Positions 22,019 through 29,190 of a DNA stretch of 60,654 nt are shown here, piece by piece (the first letter of the stretch is position 1; every line of letters starts with the position of its first letter). Both the position numbers and the translations under genes were made by a program. The stretch lies in the NCBI GenBank assembly GCA_021793405.1, contig JAJYSV010000020.1:1-60654 (forward strand), in the 5' to 3' direction. A model generated the notes under the pieces. The model ran no database searches. It had not been told where the DNA came from and saw only the letters and a program-made list of their open reading frames with translations. This DNA comes from Acidobacteriota bacterium (lineage in GTDB: Bacteria; Acidobacteriota; Terriglobia; Terriglobales; Acidobacteriaceae).

Positions 22019-23362
22019 CTAGGAATGCCCCAGAAAGATTTGTACGAGCAGCCATCCGTTCAATGCGGCGATGAAGATAGCCGAAACCCATCCAAGAATT
22101 CGGAGCCAGGGTCGATTGACGAATTCACCCATCTTGTCGCGATTGCTGGTGAAGGCCACCAGGGGAAACACGGCAAAGCTTAATTGCATACTCAGAATCA
22201 CCTGGCTCAGCAGCAGCAATCGCGCAGTGCCGGACATCCCCCACAAGGCCGTCACAATCACTGTCGGAACAATCGCGAGCAGTCGTGTCACCAGGCGTCG
22301 CTGCCAGGCGGGGATTTTCAGATTGAGGAAGCCCTCCATCACAACCTGCCCTGCCAGTGTGCCGGTCAGCGTCGAATTTTGTCCGGAGGCTAGCAGTGCA
22401 ATGGCGAACATCGTGCTGGCACCCGCAACCCCCAGTAGCGGCGTCAGCAGTTTATATGCCTCGCCAATTTCTGCCACCTCACTGTGGCCGCTGCGATGAA
22501 AGACCGCGGCCGCCACGATCAGGATGGCCGCATTCACAAACAGCGCCATGGTCAGCGCGGCGGCGGAATCGAGGCTGGCCAACCAGATGGCTTCGCGCTT
22601 GCCTTTCAGCGTGCGCGGATAATCGCGTGTCTGCACGATCGAGGAATGGAGGTACAGGTTGTGCGGCATGACGGTCGCGCCCAGGATTCCAATGGCGATA
22701 TAGAGCATTTCGCTGTTTCTCAGAATCTCGTGCGAAGGAGTGAATAAATTCCAGGCAAGGGAACTCCACTGCGGATGCGAGAAAAAAATCTCAATCGCAA
22801 ACATTACGCCGATGGTGGCGATCAGCACCATGACCACGGCTTCCAGGTAACGAAATCCGCGATTTTGCAGCAGCAGAATCATCAAAACATCCGCGCTGGT
22901 GATCAGGACACCGACAAGGAGCGGAACGCCGAAAAGGAGCTGGAGAGCAATGGCCGAGCCGATCACTTCCGCCAGGTCGCACGCGGCGATAGCGATCTCG
23001 GCAATGACCCAGAGTCCAATGGTGACAGGCCTGCTGTAGTGTTCGCGGCAGGCCTGGGCCAGATCCTGCTCAGTCGCCACGCCGAGCTTAACGGAAAGCC
23101 CCTGCAGCAGGATGGCCAGCAGATTCGAGATCATGATCGCGAACAACAGAGTGTATCCGTAGCGCGAGCCTGCGGCCAGGTCCGTGGCCCAGTTGCCTGG
23201 ATCCATATAGCCGACAGAGATGAGAAAGCCGGGGCCGATAAAGCCCAGCGCGCGACGCCAAAGCTGGGGCGACGTTGAAACGCGCACGCTGGAAAACACG
23301 TCGGGCAGGGACGGCCGTCGCGCCGTAGTTTCCAATTCAACTCGGGATGGGCTTCCGGGCAT
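22019..23362 (-). CDS. mntH: Nramp-family Mn2+/Fe2+ transporter
   Basis: 447 residues, about 11 membrane helices. The metal-binding helix breaks are intact: DPGN (54-57) in TM1 (GYMDPGNWATDL) and MPHN (232-235) in TM6 (GATVMPHNLYLHSS). It imports divalent metal with protons. It lies 75 bases downstream of the mntR-like gene on the same strand, so the pair is likely one metal-responsive operon controlled by the palindromes at 24220-24267. The start follows from MPGSPSRVEL with a weak AGAGG site upstream; residues 1-30 are a soluble tail. Confidence 0.93.
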   Translation of the reverse strand: MPGSPSRVELETTARRPSLPDVFSSVRVSTSPQLWRRALGFIGPGFLISVGYMDPGNWATDLAAGSRYGYTLLFAIMISNLLAILLQGLSVKLGVATEQDLAQACREHYSRPVTIGLWVIAEIAIAACDLAEVIGSAIALQLLFGVPLLVGVLITSADVLMILLLQNRGFRYLEAVVMVLIATIGVMFAIEIFFSHPQWSSLAWNLFTPSHEILRNSEMLYIAIGILGATVMPHNLYLHSSIVQTRDYPRTLKGKREAIWLASLDSAAALTMALFVNAAILIVAAAVFHRSGHSEVAEIGEAYKLLTPLLGVAGASTMFAIALLASGQNSTLTGTLAGQVVMEGFLNLKIPAWQRRLVTRLLAIVPTVIVTALWGMSGTARLLLLSQVILSMQLSFAVFPLVAFTSNRDKMGEFVNRPWLRILGWVSAIFIAALNGWLLVQIFLGHS

Positions 23363-23437
23363 GCGGTGAAGGCAACCTCTTACCGCAGTATGCCACAGTT
23401 TGTTAACGATGGTTAAGTCGAAACGGTTAATTTATGG

Positions 23438-24106
23438 TCACCGTTTTCGTCGCTTCACCCAGACTTTTTCTGCGGCAGGTCTACCCAAAGTGATGGTCCC
23501 GGACGGTGTTTGGATAGTCACGGTCTCGTCGTAGTTTCGCTCGATGACTTTCACCCGCGCATTGGGGCCGATACCCGAATGGTGGAGAAAAGCCAGTAAT
23601 TTGGGATCCCGTTCGTGCAAACAGGAAACCGTGTAATTCACGTCTAGGGTAGCCTCGAATAAGGGGACAAGGCCGCGTTTTTTCAACTGCTCCGGGCTTT
23701 CCGGAAGAATGGAATTGCCGTGGGGGCAGAGACCTTTTTCTCCAAGTCTTTCGATCAGCTTGGCTTCGAAGGCGGGCGACACCGCGTGTTCCAGGCGCTC
23801 CGCTTCATCATGCACGCGATACCAGTCCATGCTAAACATTTCCGACAGCATCCGCTCGATCAGATGATGGCGGCGGGCGGTGTGATACGCGGTTTCCTTT
23901 CCCTTGGGCGTCAGCCGCACGATGCCGTCGCCTTTCACTTCTACATATCCATCGCGCTTCAGGCGCTTCAAGGCCATAGTGACTGCGGGCGGCGAAACAG
24001 AGAGCCAATGGGCCAGCGTGGAAGAGATGACAGTCTGGCCTTCCGACTCTGCTTCGAGAATGGCCTTCAGATAGTCTTCTTTTGAGATTGTGATGATTTC
24101 TTTCAT
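23438..24106 (-). CDS. mntR: DtxR/MntR-family metal-dependent repressor
   Basis: 222 residues from the ATG at 24106 (MKEIITISKEDYLKAILEAE). Winged-helix DNA-binding domain at 1-65 with recognition-helix region SPPAVTMALKRLKRDGYV. The metal-binding/dimerisation domain (about 66-140) contains HTARRHHLIERML, then MDWYRVHDEAERLEHAV with His/Glu ligands. A FeoA/SH3-like C-terminal domain runs about 145-220. In such regulators Mn(II) or Fe(II) promotes operator binding and repression of uptake. Two palindromes just upstream and mntH just downstream argue for manganese control and autoregulation. Longer in-frame starts exist at ATG 24160 and GTG 24205. Iron rather than manganese specificity cannot be excluded. 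Confidence 0.88.
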   Translation of the reverse strand: MKEIITISKEDYLKAILEAESEGQTVISSTLAHWLSVSPPAVTMALKRLKRDGYVEVKGDGIVRLTPKGKETAYHTARRHHLIERMLSEMFSMDWYRVHDEAERLEHAVSPAFEAKLIERLGEKGLCPHGNSILPESPEQLKKRGLVPLFEATLDVNYTVSCLHERDPKLLAFLHHSGIGPNARVKVIERNYDETVTIQTPSGTITLGRPAAEKVWVKRRKR

Positions 24107-24219
24107 TGTGTTTTTCGGCTCCGGAGCAGCGCCTGCCAGTCTATGGTCATGGTATTCCATGGGAGGATCCAGGCGATCTTTTGACGGTAATTTCGAGGCG
24201 CGCACAGCCCGCTAAAATA

Positions 24220-24237
24220 TAGTTGCCTTAGCAACTA
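24220..24237. promoter_or_regulatory. MntR-type operator palindrome 1
   Basis: TAGTTGCCTTAGCAACTA: inverted repeat with arms TAGTTGC/GCAACTA around four bases. It lies upstream of the DtxR-family gene, and with site 2 it overlaps the likely promoter. Operator function is inferred from symmetry, duplication and context. Confidence 0.7.
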
Positions 24238-24249
24238 AAATATGCGAAG

Positions 24250-24267
24250 TAGTTGCCAAGGCAACTA
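24250..24267. promoter_or_regulatory. MntR-type operator palindrome 2
   Basis: TAGTTGCCAAGGCAACTA: perfect inverted repeat with 8-base arms around AA. It is centred 30 bases from palindrome 1, close to three helical turns, so two repressor dimers could sit on one face of the DNA. Confidence 0.75.
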
Positions 24268-24834
24268 TTTTTTTTCAGACGGGATTCTTGTCTCAAGAAA
24301 ATATTACGGATTGGTGGCGCAAAATCAGTTCATCCGGTGTTCTTCGCTTTCCGGAGTGCGATCCATGCACCTGGTCCGGCCTCTCGGGGGAAGAAATCCG
24401 CGTTGGAATGGACGATTCGAGGCCTAGCCTTTCCATCACGCTCCCGAAGGAATAAAATCATGAGTTCAGTTCATTTTCGCGCTTCGGAAAGTCGCCCGGG
24501 CAGCAATTTACGCACGGCCGGGATATTTTCGTGTGACGGTGAACACTGACGCTGAGCAAGACAGCATGAGAAGATGCTGAAAACGAAGAGTGAGACGTGG
24601 ACGAAGTGAGATTCAAAATGGCGGTATCCCCAGACGTTATGCCGGTTCCATCCCGGAGTGTCTCCGGCGGCTCTGCCCGCAATTTTTAGTCGCAAGATTA
24701 GGCGCCGGCTTTTTAGCCGGCGTTTGTTTTTTGAAATTTGAAAAGGGGACAGGCGCGTGCCGGTCCTGAACCGAGTGGAAATTGCCGGGCCGTGCTTGAC
24801 GCGGTCCGCAGAAATAGAGGAGCGAGGATTTCCG
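24268..24834 (+). other. Long non-coding interval: candidate leader or small RNA before ppdK
   Basis: 567 bases without a convincing gene. The frames present are Arg/Ser-rich and start inside the operator or lack ribosome sites. About 24640-24665 can form a GCCGG...CCGGC stem enclosing CGGAG-TGT-CTCCG, and a clear intrinsic terminator follows at 24703-24732. The interval could therefore yield a discrete small RNA, or act as a structured leader. I do not recognise a known riboswitch. Confidence 0.4.
24703..24732 (+). terminator. Intrinsic terminator upstream of ppdK
   Basis: An 8-bp stem (CGCCGGCT/AGCCGGCG) around TTTT, followed by TTTGTTTTTT. It ends about 100 bases before the ppdK start, so it terminates either a short upstream transcript or a fraction of ppdK leader transcripts. 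Confidence 0.75.
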
Positions 24835-27609
24835 ATGAGTGCAACTACCTTAGAGATTTCGACGGGCGCGGATACGGCGGAGCGCAATGGAGCGCCAAAG
24901 TCAAAACAACCCAAGATCCAGTACACCTACTTCTTTGGAGGAGGGTCCGCGGAAGGCAATGGCGGCATGAAGGAAATGCTGGGCGGCAAAGGCGCCGGAT
25001 TGGCCGAGATGACGAACGCCGGGCTGCCCGTACCTCCGGGCTTTACGATCCAGACGGATGCTTGCCGGGAATATATGAAGGGTGGACTGAGTCCGCAGGT
25101 CGATATCCAGATGGACGCGGCGCTGCAGCGGCTGGAAAAGCTGCAAGGGCAGAAGCTGGGTCAGGGTGAAAATCCTCTCCTGGTGTCGGTGCGATCGGGC
25201 GCGAAGTTTTCCATGCCGGGAATGATGGACACCATTCTGAACCTGGGACTGAATGACAAGTCGGTTGAAGCGCTGGCAAAGAACACCAACAATCTCCGCT
25301 TCGCCTACGATTCCTATCGCCGCCTGATCCAGATGTTTGGGAACGTAGTACTGGACATCGAAAAGTCTCATTTTGAAGAGGTATTCGATGGAATCAAGAA
25401 GAAGAAGGGCGTCAAGCTGGACATGGAGCTGAATGCAACGGCGCTCCAGGAGGTCATCGCGGAATACAAGAAGCTGGTCCGTAAGTACACGAAGATGGAT
25501 TTTCCGCAGGATCCGCATACGCAACTGGTCATGTCTCGCGACGCGGTCTTTCGTTCGTGGAACAACAATCGCGCCAAGACCTATCGCCGCATTAATCAGA
25601 TCGATGACATGCTGGGAACCGCCGTCAATGTCCAGGCCATGGTGTTCGGCAACCTGGGAGATACGAGCGGGACGGGAGTCGGCTTCACGCGCAATCCTGC
25701 GACCGGCGAGCATAAATTTTTCGGCGAATTTCTGATGAATGCACAGGGAGAGGATGTCGTTTCCGGCATTCGCACACCGGAGCCGATCAGCGACCTGGAA
25801 CGCCAGATGCCCAAGGTTTACGAGCAGCTGCAAACGCTGACGCGGAAGATGGAAAAGCATTACCGCGACGTGCAGGATTTTGAGTTCACCATTCAGGACG
25901 GCATCCTCTACATGTTGCAGACGCGCAATGCCAAGCGCACGGGACTGGCGGCGGTACACATCGCGATCGATATGGTCGATGAAAAGCTGATCACGGAAGA
26001 AGAAGCCATTTTCCGCGTTGAGCCCAACCAGCTGTACGACTTTCTTGTCCCGCGGCTGGATGAGAAGGGCAAGAAGATTGAAGTTCTGGCGACCGGTCTG
26101 CCCGCTTCGCCGGGTGCGGCGGTGGGCCAGATTGTTTTCAGCGCTGAGGATGCGGTCAAGTTTACGCAGAACGGAAGCATGAAGTCGGTCATCCTGGTCC
26201 GCTCCGAAACGACGCCGGAAGATATCGCAGGTATGGAAGTTGCCGCAGGCATCCTGACGGCGCGCGGCGGCATGACCAGCCATGCGGCCGTGGTGACGCG
26301 CGGCATGGGCAAGTGTTGCGTGGCTGGAGCCGGCGACATTAACGTGAGCGAGAAGAACCAGGAAATGCGCGTCAAAGGCAAGGTGCTGAAGCAGGGCGAC
26401 TGGATTTCGATGGACGGTACGACTGGCCGCGTGATTTTCGGGAAGCTGGGCATTCTGCCCGCTTCGCCGGACGATCCAGTCCTGGTGCGCTTCATGGGTT
26501 GGGTCGATCCGCTGCGCAAGCTGCGGGTTCGCGCCAACGCCGATATTCCGCGCGATGCCAAGCAGGCCATTCAGTTTGGAGCGGAGGGCATTGGCCTGTG
26601 CCGGACCGAGCACATGTTCTTTGCCGAGGATCGGCTGCCCCATATGCAGGCAATGATTCTGGCGAACAATCTGAAGGAACGCCAAGCCGCGCTGAAGAAG
26701 CTGCTGCCCATGCAACGGGCCGACTTCACCGGACTGTTCAAAGCGATGAACGGTCTGCCGGTTACGGTTCGGCTGCTGGATCCGCCGCTCCATGAGTTTC
26801 TGCCCAAGCGGGAAGATCTGCTGGTGGAGATTGCCCGGCTGGAAATCACGAAGCCGCGCTCTCCGAAATTGAAGGAACTGCGCAAGTTGCTGCATCGGGT
26901 GGAAGAGTTGCACGAAACCAATCCCATGCTGGGACTACGCGGCTGCCGTCTTGGAATTGCATTTCCAGAGGTCACCGAGATGCAGGCACGCGCCATTTTC
27001 GAGGCGGCGGTCGGCATCAAGAAACAGGGCAAAGATGTGCATGTGGAAGTGATGGTTCCGCTGATCAGCACCATTGAAGAGATGAAGAACCAGGCGGCGA
27101 TTATCCGCCGGGTGGCGCAGCAGGTATTTACAGAAAAGGGCGCAACGGTGGACTTTCTGGTGGGAACCATGATCGAGTTGCCGCGCGCCGCGCTGGTGGC
27201 CGATCAGATTGCGAAGGAGGCGGAGTTCTTCAGCTTCGGGACCAATGACCTGACGCAAACGACCTTCGGCATCTCTCGCGATGACATCAACCAGTTCCTG
27301 CCGGCGTACATGGAGCAGGGAATCTTCAAGCAGGATCCATTCGCGGTGCTGGATCAGGAGGGGGTGGGCCAGCTGGTGAAGATGGCGACCGCCAAGGGAC
27401 GCGATGCGCGGACAAACCTGAAGGTTGGAATTTGCGGCGAGCATGGGGGCGAACCGGAGTCGGTGAAGTTCTGTCACCGGATCGGTCTAAACTATGTTTC
27501 CTGTTCTCCATTTCGCTTGCTGACGGCACGGCTTGCTGCCGCGCAGGCAGCGGTGGAGGAGAAGCAGTCCAAGAAAGCCGGTTCGCAGGTGACCGGTGAC
27601 ACTCGCTAA
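24835..27609 (+). CDS. ppdK: Pyruvate, phosphate dikinase
   Basis: 924 residues. It interconverts pyruvate, ATP and Pi with phosphoenolpyruvate, AMP and PPi. Features: an N-terminal ATP-grasp region (YFFGGGSAEGNGG, EMLGGKGAGLAEMTNAGLPV, VSVRSGAKFSMPGMMDTILN), the phospho-carrier domain with His483 in ARGGMTSHAAVVTRGMG, and the C-terminal TIM barrel (GAEGIGLCRTEHMFF, RLLDPPLHEFLP, GTNDLTQTTFGISRDD, active-site GICGEHGG). The GGMTSHAAVVTRGMGK form and the long N-terminal domain separate it from PEP synthase. ATG 24835 follows GCGAGGA; the frame extends upstream to a GTG at 24757. The protein has about 40 extra N-terminal residues compared with typical PpdK. Confidence 0.96.
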   Translation: MSATTLEISTGADTAERNGAPKSKQPKIQYTYFFGGGSAEGNGGMKEMLGGKGAGLAEMTNAGLPVPPGFTIQTDACREYMKGGLSPQVDIQMDAALQRLEKLQGQKLGQGENPLLVSVRSGAKFSMPGMMDTILNLGLNDKSVEALAKNTNNLRFAYDSYRRLIQMFGNVVLDIEKSHFEEVFDGIKKKKGVKLDMELNATALQEVIAEYKKLVRKYTKMDFPQDPHTQLVMSRDAVFRSWNNNRAKTYRRINQIDDMLGTAVNVQAMVFGNLGDTSGTGVGFTRNPATGEHKFFGEFLMNAQGEDVVSGIRTPEPISDLERQMPKVYEQLQTLTRKMEKHYRDVQDFEFTIQDGILYMLQTRNAKRTGLAAVHIAIDMVDEKLITEEEAIFRVEPNQLYDFLVPRLDEKGKKIEVLATGLPASPGAAVGQIVFSAEDAVKFTQNGSMKSVILVRSETTPEDIAGMEVAAGILTARGGMTSHAAVVTRGMGKCCVAGAGDINVSEKNQEMRVKGKVLKQGDWISMDGTTGRVIFGKLGILPASPDDPVLVRFMGWVDPLRKLRVRANADIPRDAKQAIQFGAEGIGLCRTEHMFFAEDRLPHMQAMILANNLKERQAALKKLLPMQRADFTGLFKAMNGLPVTVRLLDPPLHEFLPKREDLLVEIARLEITKPRSPKLKELRKLLHRVEELHETNPMLGLRGCRLGIAFPEVTEMQARAIFEAAVGIKKQGKDVHVEVMVPLISTIEEMKNQAAIIRRVAQQVFTEKGATVDFLVGTMIELPRAALVADQIAKEAEFFSFGTNDLTQTTFGISRDDINQFLPAYMEQGIFKQDPFAVLDQEGVGQLVKMATAKGRDARTNLKVGICGEHGGEPESVKFCHRIGLNYVSCSPFRLLTARLAAAQAAVEEKQSKKAGSQVTGDTR

Positions 27610-27656
27610 CGCAGGTTCTTAACAGTTTGCACCAATGCTGTCGATTGTGAATTTTT

Positions 27657-27704
27657 CCGCATGGGGCCTTTCTGGAAGGAAAGGCTGCATGCGGATTGTT
27701 TTTT
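27657..27704 (+). terminator. Intrinsic terminator after ppdK
   Basis: A long hairpin: CCGCATG pairs with CATGCGG and inside it GCCTTTC pairs with GAAAGGC, followed by ATTGTTTTTT. It begins 47 bases after the ppdK stop codon. Confidence 0.8.
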
Positions 27705-27729
27705 GTGCGAAGGGAACGTTCGGACGAAT

Positions 27730-27759
27730 CCCATGTCTCAGAAGCGAGACATTGATGGG
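27730..27759. repeat. Intergenic hairpin repeat, family 3, copy 1
   Basis: Palindromic segment with the core GTCTCAGAAGCGAGAC flanked by CCCAT/ATTGATGGG. The same core occurs at 33185-33210. It lies between the ppdK terminator and the left end of the insertion sequence. Confidence 0.6.
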
Positions 27760-27775
27760 ATAAGGACGAAGGCTT
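27759..27775. repeat. 17-bp inverted repeat flanking the IS, left arm
   Basis: GATAAGGACGAAGGCTT is exactly reverse-complementary to 29094-29110. The arms lie outside the IS subterminal repeats on both sides. Confidence 0.6.
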
Positions 27776-27837
27776 CAGCGATGATCGAGTAGTTTGTGGT
27801 TGAGGACCATGAGCTGCTGGATCAGGAGAAGCCTTCA

Positions 27838-28917
27838 ATGAAAATTATAGGATGTGATTTTCATCCGAGTTGGCAGCAGGTGGCGGTTTTCGATGCGGAG
27901 ACCGGTGAGATAGCCGAGCTGAAGCTGATGAACGGTGATGGAGAGGCAGAGCGGTTCTATCGGGGGCTGGAAGCGCCGGCGCTGATTGGGATGGAGGCGT
28001 GCGGGAACAGCCAGTGGTTGATCGAGTTGCTGGAACGGCTGGGCCATCTTGTTTGGGTAGGAGATGCGGCTCAGATTCGAGCCAGCTATGTGCGTCGGCA
28101 GAAGACCGACCGGCGCGATGCAGGCCACATACTTCGGTTGCTGATGGAAGATCGGTTTCCGCGATTATGGACGCCGACGGCCGAGCAGCGGGATCTTCGC
28201 CAGTTGCTGATTCATCGGCACAAGCTGGTGGAGATTCGCACGCGGGTGAAGAACGGGCTGCAGCATCTGGCGCTGAACCGTGGGGTGCAGAAGCAGAGTC
28301 GTCTGTGGAGCGTTCGGGGGAGGGCTTGTTTGGAAAAACTACCCCTGGAAGGCTGGACGGCGCGGCGGCGCGAAGACTTGCTGCAGTTGCTGGCGGAACT
28401 GGACCGGCAGATCGGCGAACTGGACAAAGCGGTGGGCGATGCGGCGGAGCAGCACGCGCAGGCGCGACTGCTGATGACGCAGCCGGGAGTGGGGCCGATT
28501 ACCTCGCTGGCCTTTGTGTTGACCATCGGGGATGTGAACCGGTTCAAGCACAGCGGTCAGGTGGCCAGTTATTTGGGGCTGATTCCACGCGAGCATAGCT
28601 CGGGCGGCAAGCAGCGGCTGGGCTCGATCAGCAAGCAGGGCAACCGGTTCCTGCGCCAGTTACTGGTCGAGGCAGCACAGACAGTAAACCGGTTGGATGA
28701 AGGATTTCGCAGGCAGTATCAGGCCCGCTGCCACCACAAGCCGAAAGGCGTGGCCAAGGTGGCTGCGGCCAGAAGATTAACTGTGCGACTCTACTGGATG
28801 CTCAGGCAGAACGTTGGCTATCCAGAGATCGTCCATATCGAGAGCAGCTCGCGGGTGCCCCTGACCGGCAGATGCCAGGTCGCGACGTTGAATGAGCGCT
28901 CTCGCATCCAGCAATAG
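27838..28917 (+). CDS. IS110-family DEDD transposase
   Basis: 359 residues. An N-terminal RuvC-like DEDD domain (D7 in GCDFH, E53 in GMEACG, D91 and D94 in KTDRRDA) and a C-terminal transposase-20 domain (LMTQPGVGPITSLAFVLTIG, then SGQVASYLGLIPREHSSGGK). The candidate serine nucleophile is S265 in SISKQGNRFLRQ. IS110 recombinases are now known to be guided by a bridge RNA made from the element's non-coding end. The frame is intact, so the element may be active. ATG 27838 follows a weak AGGAG; an in-frame start at 27796 would lie in the inverted repeat. Confidence 0.93.
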   Translation: MKIIGCDFHPSWQQVAVFDAETGEIAELKLMNGDGEAERFYRGLEAPALIGMEACGNSQWLIELLERLGHLVWVGDAAQIRASYVRRQKTDRRDAGHILRLLMEDRFPRLWTPTAEQRDLRQLLIHRHKLVEIRTRVKNGLQHLALNRGVQKQSRLWSVRGRACLEKLPLEGWTARRREDLLQLLAELDRQIGELDKAVGDAAEQHAQARLLMTQPGVGPITSLAFVLTIGDVNRFKHSGQVASYLGLIPREHSSGGKQRLGSISKQGNRFLRQLLVEAAQTVNRLDEGFRRQYQARCHHKPKGVAKVAAARRLTVRLYWMLRQNVGYPEIVHIESSSRVPLTGRCQVATLNERSRIQQ

Positions 28918-29026
28918 GCTGGATGTTCGCATAGAAGCATCATGGCCTGTGGTTAACGGCCGGATCGATGGTTGGTGGGGCAATTTGTCCACCGAAGGGT
29001 GATGCATCGTGAATCTACCGGAGCTC
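28918..29026 (+). ncRNA. Candidate bridge RNA region of the IS1111-type element
   Basis: Non-coding segment between the transposase stop and the right inverted repeat. It contains potential hairpins: GGCC-TGTGGTTAAC-GGCC at about 28944-28962, and GGTGG ... CCACC at about 28974-28993. In IS1111-group elements the bridge RNA is encoded 3' of the recombinase. I infer its presence from position and foldability; guide loops were not matched to target and donor DNA. Confidence 0.4.
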
Positions 29027-29093
29027 TGGTCCTCAACCTCTCTGGCTGATCAAGCGGTGCTCCCGCACCGCCCAGGTGATTTGCGCCTTGACA

Positions 29094-29110
29094 AAGCCTT
29101 CGTCCTTATC
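29094..29110. repeat. 17-bp inverted repeat flanking the IS, right arm
   Basis: AAGCCTTCGTCCTTATC, the exact reverse complement of 27759-27775. On the minus strand the surrounding 29040-29130 reads as a peptide containing GFVKAQITWAVREHRL, faintly like the C-terminus of FAD-dependent glycerol-3-phosphate dehydrogenase. Confidence 0.5.
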
Positions 29111-29145
29111 GAGGGGCACCCAGATTTTCTTTGCCCGTGGTTTCG

Positions 29146-29179
29146 CCCCACTCAAGCCCAAAGGATGGCTTGAATGGGG
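29146..29179. repeat. Intergenic hairpin repeat, family 2, copy 1
   Basis: CCCCACTCAAGCC ... GGCTTGAATGGGG forms a 12-13 bp stem with one mismatch. A second copy is at 33346-33376. It lies just after the xylB stop. Confidence 0.6.
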
Positions 29180-29190
29180 CACGCCGGACA

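Larger units (their letters stand above)
27798..29038 (+). mobile_element. IS110-family (IS1111-type) insertion sequence
   Basis: Bounded by 12-bp perfect inverted repeats: GGTTGAGGACCA at 27798-27809 and TGGTCCTCAACC at 29027-29038. In the IS1111 subgroup such repeats are subterminal, so the true ends probably lie a few bases further out (roughly 27791 and 29045). The element is about 1.25 kb with one intact DEDD transposase. Non-coding space inside it is 28 bases on the left and about 110 on the right, the IS1111 arrangement. No target duplication is visible, as expected for this family. Confidence 0.82.

Noticed and set aside
24253-24549. 98-codon frame after the metal operators
   Set aside because: It begins inside palindrome 2, has no ribosome site and is Arg/Ser-rich without similarity.
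24901-26913. 670-codon open frame on the minus strand opposite ppdK
   Set aside because: It lies wholly antisense to a clear PpdK, is His/Arg/Gln-rich and shows no domain; long antisense frames are common in GC-rich genes.
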